Source: Hirudinaria manillensis (Eukaryota; Annelida; Clitellata; Hirudinida; Hirudinidae). From it: a DNA stretch of 64,000 nt. The stretch's first letter is position 1. Each line of letters begins with the position of its first letter. Both the position numbers and the translations under genes were made by a program. The stretch lies in contig CM067527.1 in assembly GCA_034509925.1 (NCBI GenBank), forward strand, positions 2,717,501 to 2,781,500, given 5' to 3'. The notes below the pieces were generated by a model, which had not been told where the DNA came from, ran no database searches, and worked only from the letters and a program-made list of their open reading frames with translations. Shown here one piece after another: positions 45,480-57,832 of the stretch.

Positions 45480-48400
45480 ATGGATACTCCGGATAGGTGG
45501 GATGAGAACCCTGTTGACAGGGTTACCGAATCATTTGGGGACCAAAAAATAGACACGAAGTCAGGACCGGCTGTTACGCCTGGTCAAAACGTGTTCGCCA
45601 AGGAGTTTGTGCCCAGCTTCGGTGCAAAGGCATGCGAATCGACTCCAGCGGAGCCGAGTATGAACTCTTTGAACGAAGACGGTGTCAAAGAAACAATTCA
45701 GCTGCCTGTTAATGGTAATTAATTTGTTTTCAAACGAACAACGACCCTTTTGCGCATTTGAATTTACGCCGTTCGTGACTTTTGAGATTCCGTATCGGCG
45801 ATGGGTGTAGTTTTTGTTTATGAAACGTATTGACCTGTTTATTATGAGGAGAGTCGTTGCTATGAAAACTGTTAGTCTGGAACTGCATGGTATTGCACAA
45901 TTGGTCGTGATCAGTTGGAATTATGGATATAACGACGTGGACTTTACTTATGGATCGTTTTTCTATTTAGCTTTTGAATCTAAAGTTGTTTGTGAGGGAA
46001 AGAACTAGTGCAATAGCTGGTATAACAACTTAATTAACAATTTTAGTCCAGTCTGAGGTTGACAATTCCCCAATGGAAGCCACCCAATCAGTGCCCCTTA
46101 CGTCTGCTGAAGTTTCAGGCTTTGGAGAAGGTCTGTTAAACATTGTTTTTGAGCAAAAAATTTAAAATTATTTGTTTTATATGTGTAATTTGAACAATTT
46201 TAAGACCTTAGGATAAACTGGCTTTGTTTTGCTCTAATTAATTCAGGAATTTAGGGATTTTTTGTTTTTAACTTCTGGATATAAATTTTTATTCGTCTTT
46301 TATTTACAAAACTTTGTCAAGTTAACAACTGATTTGCTTAACTAAATTTTGTCACTTGGCAGCATATAGTCTATTTCATTGCAATGTAAGTAGTTCAGAA
46401 TGCATCAGACCTGACAACAACAACTAATGTTGTTTTATTGATCCTGAAACATGGTTATTCATGAAAGGGTGCACAGAGACTAGTTATCGTGTTCATTGGC
46501 AAGAATTTGAAAGAGTTCATGTCTGAAATAATAACTCTAACTAATGGTTAAACCTGGGAATGGCCAGACAATTGACATTAAAAAATGTGTTTACAATACA
46601 TTATCATTGGTAGTGTACTGATAACAAGTTTGTGTATTTGTTACCACGGCACCTGGGATCAGGGAGTCCTCAGAATGGCATCGAACGAATGGACGAGGAT
46701 GACGGGGGTAAACGGAACTTTGAAGATTTTCGTTGTTGCTGCTGTTGTTGTATTAGGAAAAAATTAGAAAAAAAGTGGAAAAATTGGATTTCAGATGACA
46801 GATTTGTTTTTGACGAACATAAATGCAGCTTAAGAAGCCTATTATGGCCAGTGTGTTGTTGTTGTTGATACATAGCACCACGTGGCACAGAGTTGTCGTG
46901 TTCAGACACGTGGTTGGGTGGGACCTGCAGAGTAGGGAACCCGGTCGTGGGTTCGGTCTTGTCATTTGTCTTGTTTTTTCAAGAGGACAAAGTTTATTTA
47001 CGACTTTCATAAGGCTGCAAGAAGAGTGCAAACGTATCCCTGTTCATGTTTTAGTCCAACTAATTAGTTAATTTTAATTATGTAATTCGTTTGAATGAAC
47101 TAACGGTCACCCCTGTCGTCCGATCAGGAACCTGGTCCGACAAAGCGTCTGAGTCCGGCAGCGCGAACGACGAGGGAGATTCAGACGCCGCGGTTCCCGT
47201 GGCCCAGGTCGTCAAGTCTAAGAAACAGGCCCAGCCGGAGAACGCGCCGACCGTCAGGAAGGACCACCTCAACATCGTCTTCATCGGTCACGTCGGTCAG
47301 TGTGCAAATTATATTATGAATATTTTATTATTATATTATGACAATTTATACTATTATATTATGACTATTTTATTATGCATGCTTTCTCAAAATATGATTT
47401 TTCTCGTTGTTGTAGTTGTGGTGACCAATTAATTAGTGCATTTTAATGTTTAAACTTGGTTGACCTTAAACAACATTTTTTTAAATTAAAATTTGAATTG
47501 TTTTTAATCATTGTTTTGCATTTCTAACGCAGACGCCGGAAAGTCTACCATCGGAGGACACATCATGTGAGCATTAATTAATAATTAATTAAGTGATTAA
47601 TTCATTGTTGAGAATCTAATGTTGCATGTCTTAAATAAACAATTGGCTGATGTCTGTCAAACATCCTGACAGGTACCTCACTGGTATGGTGGACAAAAGG
47701 ACTCTTGAGAAATACGAGAAGGAAGCCAAGGAGAAGAACAGGGAGAGCTGGTGAGTCTCAGTGTTGGTTATAAATTATAAATCACACTCGTCTGATGTTT
47801 TGTCTCGACTTTACAGACACGAATTCATTTTAATAAATTAATTTTTATAAAATAGATAATAAAAACAAATGAATTTGTACGATTTAAGTATTAAAACTCT
47901 ATTAACAAGCTTCAAACAATTTCCAAAAAAACAGGTACCTCTCTTGGGCTCTCGATACGAACCTCGAGGAGAGGGACAAAGGAAAGACCGTAGAAGTCGG
48001 CAGGGCCTTCTTCGAGACGGAATGCAAGCACTTCACCATCTTAGACGCCCCCGGCCACAGGGGCTTCGTGCCCAACATGATCGGAGGAGCCTCTCAGGCC
48101 GACATTGCCGTCCTGGTACGGACTGGGTTGAATTCTTTTTTTTTAAATACCTTGAAATTGATCCTCGTTAGAATCAGAGTTGGGTCTGGTTGGTTGGAGT
48201 TTTTATTTTTAAAAATTTGTACTTAAATCAATGAAAGTACAATGCAATACAAATGTCCAAAAAGGCCCATCCACCTTTTGGATAACTTTTTGGACTGTTA
48301 TCGTGGAATTGTGTTTGCTAATCTGTTTACTAGTTTTAAAAACTTGCCTTTCACTTGGCCCAATCAGTTTGATCTTTGGAGCCAAAAATTTGGCAGACGG

Positions 48401-50801
48401 CCAGCTGGCTAAAGATTGTTTCTGCTGTTCCAGGTTATTTCTGCCAGGAAGGGAGAATTTGAGACCGGATTCGAGAGGGGAGGTCAGACGAGGGAACACG
48501 CCATGTTGGTCAAGACAGCAGGTGTTAGACACCTGATCATCGTCGTCAACAAGATGGACGATCCCACGGTGGAGTGGGACGTTGCCAGGTGCCATTCTAT
48601 GTTCTTGCTCGTGATTTTTGTGTTTTGTGACATTGCATTTTTATAAATTTTATATTACCTGAAATATTTATTAACAATAATAAATTAATACTGTCTATTA
48701 ATATTAATACGTACGAGCTGGAGTACTTGTAGAGGCAAAATACGAATCCATTGTTATTAATTGATTTAATTTTATTAAATGTTAACGTTAATTAATCACA
48801 GGTTCAACGAGATTAAAGACAAACTGACGCCTTACTTGAAGAAATGCGGCTTCAACCCGAAGACGGACATCTTTTACATACCCGTGTCCGGTCTGACGGG
48901 CGTGAACCTCAAGGAGACCAACAGGGAGGTGTGCCCCTGGTATGAGTGAGTATCCGACAGCCAGTCTATCATTCATTTGTCTTTCTTTCCGTCGCTCTTG
49001 CGAGAGGAATCGATCGAAGCCGCGCGTCACTCGCTTCACGATTCTTTAACAATTTCGTCTGCAACTTTCCCGCCAGAGGTCCGTCTTTGATCAACTATCT
49101 CGACGACATGCCTGCCATCAACCGAATGAGCGAGGGACCCGTCAGACTCCCCATCGTCAACGGTTTCAAGGTGAGTCGAAGCGACGCTCGTTTCCGTCTC
49201 CGGTCGGAAGCAGACAAGTCGATCATCATCATCGTCGTCGTCTCCTTTTCCAGGACATGGGAACCATCGTGCTCGGAAAGCTCGAGTCCGGGTCGATCCA
49301 GAAGGGCCAAGTATTAACGATGATGCCGAACAAGTGTTCAGTGGAGGTGATGATGATTTGGTCCGATGACGACGAAACCGAGAAGGTGTATCCGGGAGAG
49401 AACGTCAAAATAAAGTTAAAAAACGTCGAGGAGGAGGTCAGTACAAGTCCGCGGTGAATCGATAAATTAGTAATAATAAATTAATAAAAATAATAATTGA
49501 ACTAATAAATTAGTAATAATAAATAAATAATTATTAAATTAATAAAATAGTAATAACAGTTGAGTTAATAAATTAGTAATAGGATACGCAAATGCAATAC
49601 TCGTATGGGAAAAATCATTGGATGGTTAATTTGTCGTTAGACGTTTTAATTAATTGACTCATTCATTCATTCATTCATTGGTTAAGAAATGTTGATAGTG
49701 TTTTATTACCAATGATTTTTCTTTAACAGGATGTTTCACCAGGCTTCATTTTGTGTTCTCCAGACAATTTGTGCCATGTTGCCAAAATTTTTGATGCACA
49801 GGTTTTAACTCAAAATTTTCATTCATCTTTGGAATGACCACAAAAAACATCATAAGTGTTTAAGAATCTGAGCATTAGCTTCCAGTTTAGGATTGCTATT
49901 AACTATGGATGGTTGTGGCTAATCGTTTATTATGTTTATTTATTATTATTATTATTATTGTTATGGAAGTAATTTTGATTTGGTTGTGCCATTTTTTTTT
50001 CAGGTTGTCATTTTAGAGCACAAGTCCATCATCTGCGCAGGTTACAATGCCAACATGCATCTCCACACCTGCAATGAAACTGTAAACATCAAGGTACGTG
50101 TCCCACGTTTTCCAACACCGGTACTTTTAGATTCCGGATTTTAAAATTATGGGGGATGTGGAGTAATAAGGATAAGTAGTTTATTTCCAAGATTAAATTC
50201 AGGAAATTCCACAATTGTTCCAAAATGAATGTCTAGTTTTTTTTTTTAGTTTTTTTCCTTATTTTTATTAAACATCATTAAAACTTTTTTATTCTCCTTT
50301 TGACATTTAAACAGGCCTTGATTTGTTTGATCGACAAGAAGACCAACGAGAAGTCAACGGTAAGACCGAGGTTCATCAAGCAGGATCAGATCGCCATCGT
50401 TCGACTGGAGGTCCTCGGGGGCATGATCTGCCTTGAACCGTTCAAGGACTTCCCACAGATGGGTAGATTCACGCTGAGGGATGATTGTAAGCATTTCGTT
50501 CTTTCTGAAATTTCCGATCGCTTTACGATTATAGTCATTAACGATCGATTAATTAATTAATTAAACATTAATTATTAAATTTATTTAATTAAATAGTTAA
50601 TTGCATATTTTTTTAAAAGTTTTGCTCAACATGGTCAACAATAGATTTTGTTATAGGCAATAAATTGTAATTCATTTTTGGGAATTTGAGTTCCAAAGTT
50701 AAATTGTGATAACATTTCACTTCAATATAATGAATGTTTTTGTCTGTCTGTCTGTAGGTCACACAATTGCCATAGGAAAGGTCCTGAAAGTCGTGGCCTG
50801 A
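45480..50801 (+). CDS. GSPT1: Eukaryotic peptide chain release factor 3 (eRF3a)
   Basis: Fifteen exons give 592 residues: 45480-45714, 46047-46130, 46663-46707, 47128-47295, 47533-47566, 47673-47750, 47935-48115, 48434-48588, 48802-48945, 49077-49170, 49254-49436, 49730-49801, 50004-50093, 50315-50486 and 50758-50801. eRF3 is the GTPase that helps eRF1 release the finished peptide. The N-terminus has a PAM2 motif ([11 protein letters not shown], 37-47), the poly(A)-binding-protein docking site. G-domain motifs: GHVDAGKST (175-183), DAPGH (252-256), NKMD (314-317). The C-terminal beta-barrels end GKVLKVVA. The P-loop is split between exons 4 and 5, and exon 5 has only 34 bases. Exon 3 is the least certain because it lies in the variable N-terminal region. 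The last splice creates Cys in [11 protein letters not shown], where Gly-Lys is common. Confidence 0.96.
46871..46975 (+). repeat. Possible tRNA-like SINE fragment
   Basis: GTGGCACAGAG and GGGTTCGGTCTT resemble degraded A and B boxes about 70 bases apart. A GTT-repeat (reverse of AAC) lies just before. It is in an eRF3 intron. Weak match. Confidence 0.3.
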
Positions 50802-50885
50802 AAGATCTAAAAAATATTCCTGTCCATAGATTGGCTGCCTCTCATTTTGACGTTTGTGCGTCAAACGAGCGTCAGATTCTTGCTA

Positions 50886-50891
50886 AATAAA
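50886..50891 (+). terminator. Probable poly(A) signal of eRF3
   Basis: AATAAA, 85 bases past the eRF3 stop codon, in an AATAAATG repeat. Confidence 0.5.
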
Positions 50892-51131
50892 TGAATAAAT
50901 AAATAAATAAATGAATGAATGAACGAAAGACCTTTCATAACGCTTCGATTGGAAAACCTGCCTGGTTAATTTGTCTGTTGATCGCTAGATGTCTCTCCGA
51001 TTATAATTTCCAACTCACGAGTTTTTGATTTTGCTGGGAATGTTCTCGTTCGTGTGGAGTAAATAAATGCGATCCTCGTTCAAAATTGTGGTTTTACGAT
51101 CGCTGTGGATCGCTTGGATCGTTGTGACGAT

Positions 51132-54100
51132 ATGCTGCGGTCGGGGTCGCTGGCAGCCGTTGGTCGCGTGTGTTCTGCGTGGAACCTCAAGATTTTGGAT
51201 CTTGGGACGGGGTTCGACAGTCGTTTGGTTTATTACCTATTCCCGATAATTTTGGGTGTGATTATGTATTTGCAGGTAAGTACGACTACCGGTAATCTGC
51301 AATTTTTTTTTCTTTTGAGATACAAAAGTTTGACAAATGCTTTCGGTTCTGTGTCAAATTTTACATATTTAACACTATTTTTTTCTGCGTTATTTGGGAA
51401 TCCTTTTGCAGCTGTAAATACCAGCTTTACATTTTCCAAAAACCGTTGTGTTAGTGGTGGTGGTGGTAATATCGATGACACCACATAAACAAAGGATGCT
51501 GCCGAAAGGTCAGTTTTTGAACGTCATCTTTCCTTGAAATCTCGGTCAATTTTTGAATATTTTCACGCGGCTTTTGCATTAAATGTATTTTAATCTACAT
51601 TAAAAAAAACCTTATAAGGTTATGATCGTCAATCTTGTGTACGTTTCTGTGCACAATTGCCCTCATTTGCATAATTGACCCATCCCTATTAATAATTAAT
51701 GAGCAAATTTAGAGATCTAAACAGTCGTCCAGCGGTTCTCTATACGTTTATATTTGTTTCTTTGAGAATATTTCTTCGTTCTTAGACATAAAAAGAATTA
51801 ATAATTTTAATTTCGAATTGGTACGAAAAGGAAAGCCTCTCCGGGTTGTCCAATTAACACATGACGGACCTAAGGTTAATAAAGATGTCTTGTCTGCAAT
51901 ACTCCTGGACAGCAGGGTCCGAGACAACAAAGTTATGGTGGTGTCGGTTGTTGGAATCGTCAGAACAGGGAAATCGTCTTTGCTCAACTCCTTCCTCAAG
52001 TTCTTAAGCAACACTTCTGTGAGTCAAAGCCAATCAGGCCACCTTTTTAATTATGTGATTGTTTTTTTTGTTAGTAAATGAAATAAACATATCTAGCCTA
52101 GTTAGAGTGGAAAATGTTTGTGATTCATTGTAACAGTCATTCTGTGTTTGGTAAATATCATTTTATTCCTCAAATCAGGATATAAATTACTTCTTCACTA
52201 GTTGGCATAGGTTCACGATGCCACCTCTGTTCCTTTAACTGAGTTAATATTGATGAGTCACTTATTATTATTGTTATTAATAATAATAATGAATAGTAGT
52301 TATGACATCGTAAGTATATTACTCTCTATTTAATTTAATAATATGTTTTATTTCCTCAGGATGAGCATTGGGCTGACAGTCTTTCCCTGAAAGAACCTCC
52401 AGGTTTTTTCTGGGGTGAAAATAATGTAACGACGGGCATCTATTTTTGGAGTGAACCTTTTGTCACCATTTTGCCTTCTGGTGAACAAGTAAGTGTTGAG
52501 CAATACAAGTATTTGTTATGCTGTAATAAACGTTTAATTTATGTTTATGAAAGTAATGTCATGTCATCTCATGTCATGTCATGTGGTGTCGTGTTATGTC
52601 AACAACACAAACACGGCAAAATAGTTTTTATACAATTCCAAACAAATGCAGCACACTTGTTCTCCGTTCATACGATTAGTCTACCACAAGATACTTCAAA
52701 AAAGAAGTCACATAATTGATACCTGATTTCTGAACTTGACAATATCAACAGATTGCCATCCTGCTAATGGACACGCAGGGTTTATTTGGAAGTGATTGTA
52801 ACCAGTTTCCACGGGAGACTTCCCTTCGTGAATCATGTTCAACAAATTCCAGCGAAAGGGAAACTTCTGAAAATATTTCTTTTGATGTTTTTGGCCTCGC
52901 TGCCTTGTTGAGTTCCGTCCTGGTTTACAACGTCGAGTCTGACGTCAGAAGCTATTTTCACGACTTAAAGGTTTTTGTTGCAATTTATCGCTTTTTGGTT
53001 CTTAATTCAATTATATATTTTAATTTCCTGTGTTTATTTCAGATGTTTGCAGAATATGCCAGAATGGCCTTGAAAAATTGCAATGGCCAGCCATACTTTC
53101 AGGTAAGGCTAGCTTTTGTAATTCCAAAAATTTGTTATTATAATATTATGATCATGTTATTCTAATATTACAATCCCTATTAATAATTCATTGGAATGGT
53201 CTTTGTTTATTCATCACAAAATGATGAATATATAATAATATGCATTAACTCATATAACGCACATACAGTCTGTACACTGAATCTCATGCATATTCATAGC
53301 TATTATAAATTATTATAAATAAATAAATAAATAAAGCTTACGTGACGGTGGCAGAATCTCCACTTCTTGGTTCGAAACTGGTACAAATCTGAAATGTTTC
53401 CGTTTGGAGACGAAGGTGGAATGCAACTCCTGGAATCCAGGAAGTCTGAGGTGAGCATATTTTTTTTAGATTATATTTTTCTTAATTTGCAATAATTTGA
53501 TTTAATTTTAGCTGTAATTCAAATGAAAGTCGTTATTATACAGGTTATTTAAGTTCACAGATATGTTATGACAACAATCGGTAACTATTGGCAACTGTGT
53601 TTTAAAGTCATTTTTGACTGATTATTATTATTACCTACTAATTCTTATCTCTGTCAACAGTGTTATCTCTGTTTTATTTAAACATTAATTCCTTATCAGA
53701 TGATGGACTGTGATCATTATTTTTTTATTACTTAATTAATTTAACATTTAATTAATTTATCATTTAACTAATTTAAAATTTAATTGATTTCTTTTCAAAG
53801 GTCAACGAACGACACCTGATGTCGACCTTTGACCCCACTGAAAACTTCGAGGACGTCAAGTGCTTCCTGATGCCGAAGACGACGACGAGGAGGAACGAAG
53901 CCGGCGACGGTTGTTGTGACGACGGAGGTGGTGGCGATGTTGCGATGATGTTAGCGACAGACGATGAGTCGTCAGACATGGCGGGCCTGGAAAATAAGAG
54001 AATAGACTTTGATATTCATGATTAATGTGTACATGCCTATAATAGTCTGTAGTAGTTCCTTGGTTATAATTATTATAATATAATGAATTCTTTAACACAT

Positions 54101-56808
54101 TAATAATAATAATATTAAATAATGTCAACATTAATATTTATTACTAGTAATAATGGAATGGGATGGCAGCTAGTAATGAGAAGGTCTAGGTCAATGATGA
54201 TGATGATGATGATGATTCTTGTGTAGTGTTGATTGTGATGGAAATAATGATTTAATAAATTAAATTAAGATAAATGTGATTTAATTTCAGTCTCCAAAAC
54301 AACGAGCGACGAGTTTTCAAGGAATTTGAAGACTTTCACGGAATCCTTGTTTGACGAGAAAAACTTGAAAATAAAAAAAATCAACGGAAAGGAAACGACT
54401 GGAAATGAATTGATGGAATGCTTCGAGGTGGTGATGATGATGATGGAAGTGGTGATGATTATGATGATAATGAAAGTGGTGATGATTATGATGATAATGA
54501 AAGTGGTGGTGATGATGATTGTGGCAGTGGTAATGTAGAATTTCACCAAGTTGTGCTTTATGAAATTTAAACGGTGAAAAATTATCTTTATCATGACCCC
54601 CCCACCCCACAAATTGTATTAATTAAAAGTTAATTAAAAGGTTAACTATTAGAATGTTTAAATCATTCTCATCTTGAACATATATTCTGGATATTTTTAA
54701 AATATTCCAACATAAACAAAGTTCATGATGACGATGAAATGACAATATATCACAATTTATTTCATCATTTTCTCAGCTTTATGCCAAAGATCTTCGGAAG
54801 CACAGCCTGCGAAATCTCTTTCCAAAGGTTGGCTATCCCAGTTGATGATTGAGAATGATGATGGTGATGGTGATGATGAGGAGGAGGAGGAGGAGGAGGA
54901 TGGTAATAATGATGATGATGATGTTGACATCACATTACGAAAGCAATTGTTCTGAGTATTTTTTTTTAAATTTTCTTGTAGCATCTGACACATAAAGTGC
55001 CCGTGAATTTCAAAAGGGTCGTGACCTTTTACACCTGGGAGATGGAAAAGGTTGGCAGTGTTTTTGCGCGTGTGTGCATGACACGTGCATTTTGTCAGCA
55101 TGCATAACAATGTTTGTGTGGCATTATTATTATTATTAATATTATTATTATTATTATTATTATTGCTGTTGATATATGATATGGGATAATTAAGTTATAA
55201 ATTATTATTTCTCACAACAGAGGATTAAATTTGGTGACATTACGAACAATCTTCAACTTCAAGAAGAGCACGACTTTTGCTGTGCAGAGACATTGAGGGT
55301 ATACAGGTATTAATAATAATAATGATAATAATAATAATAATATAATAATAATAATATTATTAATACAATTATTGTTGGTCTAACTATTCTATTAATACCA
55401 AATAAATCAATTGTGGTTCACAACCAGGGATTCCCTGTTGCCAGGACATGAAAGTACATTGGTTAAGGATAGGAGTTGTTTGATGAGGATGTTCAATGAT
55501 CTGCTGAGTGATTATTCGGACAGGATCAAGGTGAAAATAATTGTAAATAAAATAATAATTTGAAATAATATAATAATTGGAAATAAAACCAAAATAATGA
55601 TTTTATTTCAGAATAAATAAATAAAGAATAAACTAAGATAATGATTTTAAATGATTTTATTCCAGAATAAATTTATAATTTCATAAATTTTGTCACATTT
55701 TCCTCCTCAGCAGTTTGTGGCAAATAAGGCAGACGTCACAGTCGAAGCATGTCACGACTTTTACAAGGAAAAAATGAAAGAGGTATTTTTCATTGGATTC
55801 TGATTTGAGTCTTAATTTGAATTTCAACGATTTAATTGTTTAATTCAGTTTAATCCCATTTAATTCTGCATTAATTTCTTTTAGAAACATTTATACAATG
55901 ATTTCCCTCTCATCAACTTCATCTTAATTATTATTCGCACTTAATTATGTTAATTTATTCGATCCATCTAATTAGCATAATTGATTGAGCAAACGAACAT
56001 TTGCTTGACTCACTCATTTCCATCATCATTAACATATTTTCAGAGAAATGGGGAGGATACGTTACCCGTTCACCCCACCCTCTTGGAAAGGGAACACAGT
56101 CAGTTGTTGTGGAAAGCAATCAAAATGTTCAGGTAAGTCAGTAAGTCGGACTGATGGATGTATGGATGGAAGGATGGATGGATGTATAGATGGATGGAAG
56201 GATGGATGGATGGATGACGACGATGCCATATCCAATGATGCGACTTGACGACGACGTCGCGTTCCGACTCAGGTCGTCCGAGAAAGTCGTCTGCGGAGAG
56301 TCGGAAAAGATGGAGAAGGAGATGCTTTTGGAGGAGAAGATTTACAAGTCATACGAGGAGTACAAGGTGCTCAACGAGGTAAACAGTTTGTTTCGTCTGC
56401 AATGCTAACCAGAGTAATTTAATTTAATTTAATTAATTTCTTAATTGCTACTAATTAATAATAACCTCGTGATTAGCATTTTTTGACAATTAGAATTTTA
56501 AAAATGTAAAAAACAATGCCTTAAAATGAATACTTAAACTTGCAAATCTGTTCCTTATGAGCAAAGAGTTTGCAGTTTAAGAAAGCAAAGACAAACATTC
56601 AGCGATGACCCACACTAATTAATATTAATGAATTATGAATGTCATGAATAATTAATTACCCCAACTCCAGGCAAAGACGATCAGGTACAACTACTATTAC
56701 CTGTTTCGAATATCAATCGAGTCTCTGGACAGCCTCCCCATCACCATGTTCATGGGACCTGACGATGGATCCGTGTTTCGGAGGAGGGAACGACTCAAAT
56801 TGGACTGA
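51132..56808 (+). CDS. Divergent atlastin-family GTPase without C-terminal membrane hairpin
   Basis: Sixteen exons give about 619 residues: 51132-51275 (start uncertain), 51767-52018, 52360-52488, 52752-52970, 53043-53102, 53355-53450, 53801-53909 (or 53927), 54291-54427, 54777-54827, 54982-55050, 55221-55306, 55428-55530, 55711-55782, 56044-56132, 56273-56378 and 56671-56808. Atlastins are dynamin-like GTPases that fuse ER tubules. The P-loop is GIVRTGKSS (111-119), switch 2 is LLMDTQG (179-185), and FGDEGGMQLLESR corresponds to the YGADGGAKFLEKR segment. The guanine-recognition motif is VRNW where atlastins have VRDW. An insert of about 30 residues (near CNQFPRETSLRESCS) follows switch 2. 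The helical middle domain is recognisable (FYKEKMKERN, LLEREHSQLLWKAIKMFR). The chain stops at RRRERLKLD before the usual membrane hairpin. Exon 1 would add a hydrophobic segment (LVYYLFPIILGVIMYL). Exon 7's donor is ambiguous; without it the frame stops at 54025. Confidence 0.78.
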
Positions 56809-56859
56809 TTGTCGTCTGCCTCTGCAGACTGGATTAAAAGCGATTGTCGATTTTTTCAC

Positions 56860-56865
56860 AATAAA
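56860..56865 (+). terminator. Probable poly(A) signal of atlastin-like gene
   Basis: AATAAA, 52 bases past the stop codon. If used, the 3' untranslated region is very short. Confidence 0.5.
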
Positions 56866-57333
56866 GAGTTAAAATATGATAAAAAAATGATTAAATCTAT
56901 TTTATTTTTGTATAATTTAATACCCCTTTCTGGGGCTGTTTTTTGTTTAATTTTTTTAATTATCTTTGTATCAGTTTTTATTTTGTTTTGCACTCAAAAG
57001 AATTTCATCTTTAATTTGACTTTTGTTTGACTTGTGCATCGTATTAAAGTCATAGTATGTCAAAGATCATAAATCTTTAATGGAGTTTGAATTGAAATCA
57101 TTTGAATTTTAATCTATTTTTTTAAAATTAATTTTAATTTGATTTATTTTTTATATGATCGTTAATTTAAAAAATATATCCATGCGCAAAAAGAATGCAG
57201 AAGATATGGGAATTACTCCTTTCATTTTGAAATTTGTCTTTTAAAATGAATTATGAAATTATAATAATTATTATAATAATTGTCGATGTTTGGTTACTTT
57301 AAAATATCAGCAAATTGAGTTTATTCCGATATT

Positions 57334-57832
57334 ACTTCCGGTTGAATTACGACATGTTAGTTGGTAGTGGGAGGGGCATCGAGTTTATTTTGGTACAACT
57401 TCCGGTAGGACTTCCGGAACTTTGACCTACTTCCGGTTGATACGCATTTCATTTTTGGGTGGAGCATTAATCTTATTTTGGTATCACTTCCGGAACTTAA
57501 GTCCACTTCCGAATGATCTACGACAGCGTTTAAGGGTGCATCAAGTTTATTGTTGCTTCCGGCAGGACTTCCGGAACTTTGGCCTACTTCCGGTCCCACT
57601 TCCTAATGATCTACAACATATTACAGTTCAGGGGCCGTCAACCTTATTTTAGTGCTATTTCCGGAACTTTGGTTCACTTCCGGACGGGATGCAAATCATT
57701 CGTGGGTGGGTGGTCATCAAGTTTATTTTGGTGCTACTTCCGTCAGGACTTCCGGAACTTTGGTCTACTTCCGGATGATTTATGACAAGACAGGGATACC
57801 ACTTCCGGTACTTTGGTCTACTTCCGGTCTTA
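57334..57832. repeat. ACTTCCGG-rich degenerate satellite
   Basis: About five to six degenerate units of 80-110 bases follow the pattern [58 protein letters not shown] and then ATGATCTACGACA. TTCCGG occurs 14 times in about 500 bases, with three more one-base variants. The reverse strand reads CCGGAAGT, the ETS-factor consensus; TTCCGGAA pairs also fit TTCnnGAA. Confidence 0.8.

Noticed and set aside
51067..51249. Alternative start at 51067 giving MRSSFKIVVLRSLWIAWIV
   Set aside because: This frame stops at 51249 and cannot join the next atlastin exon in phase; the 51132 frame can. Transcript data could reverse this.
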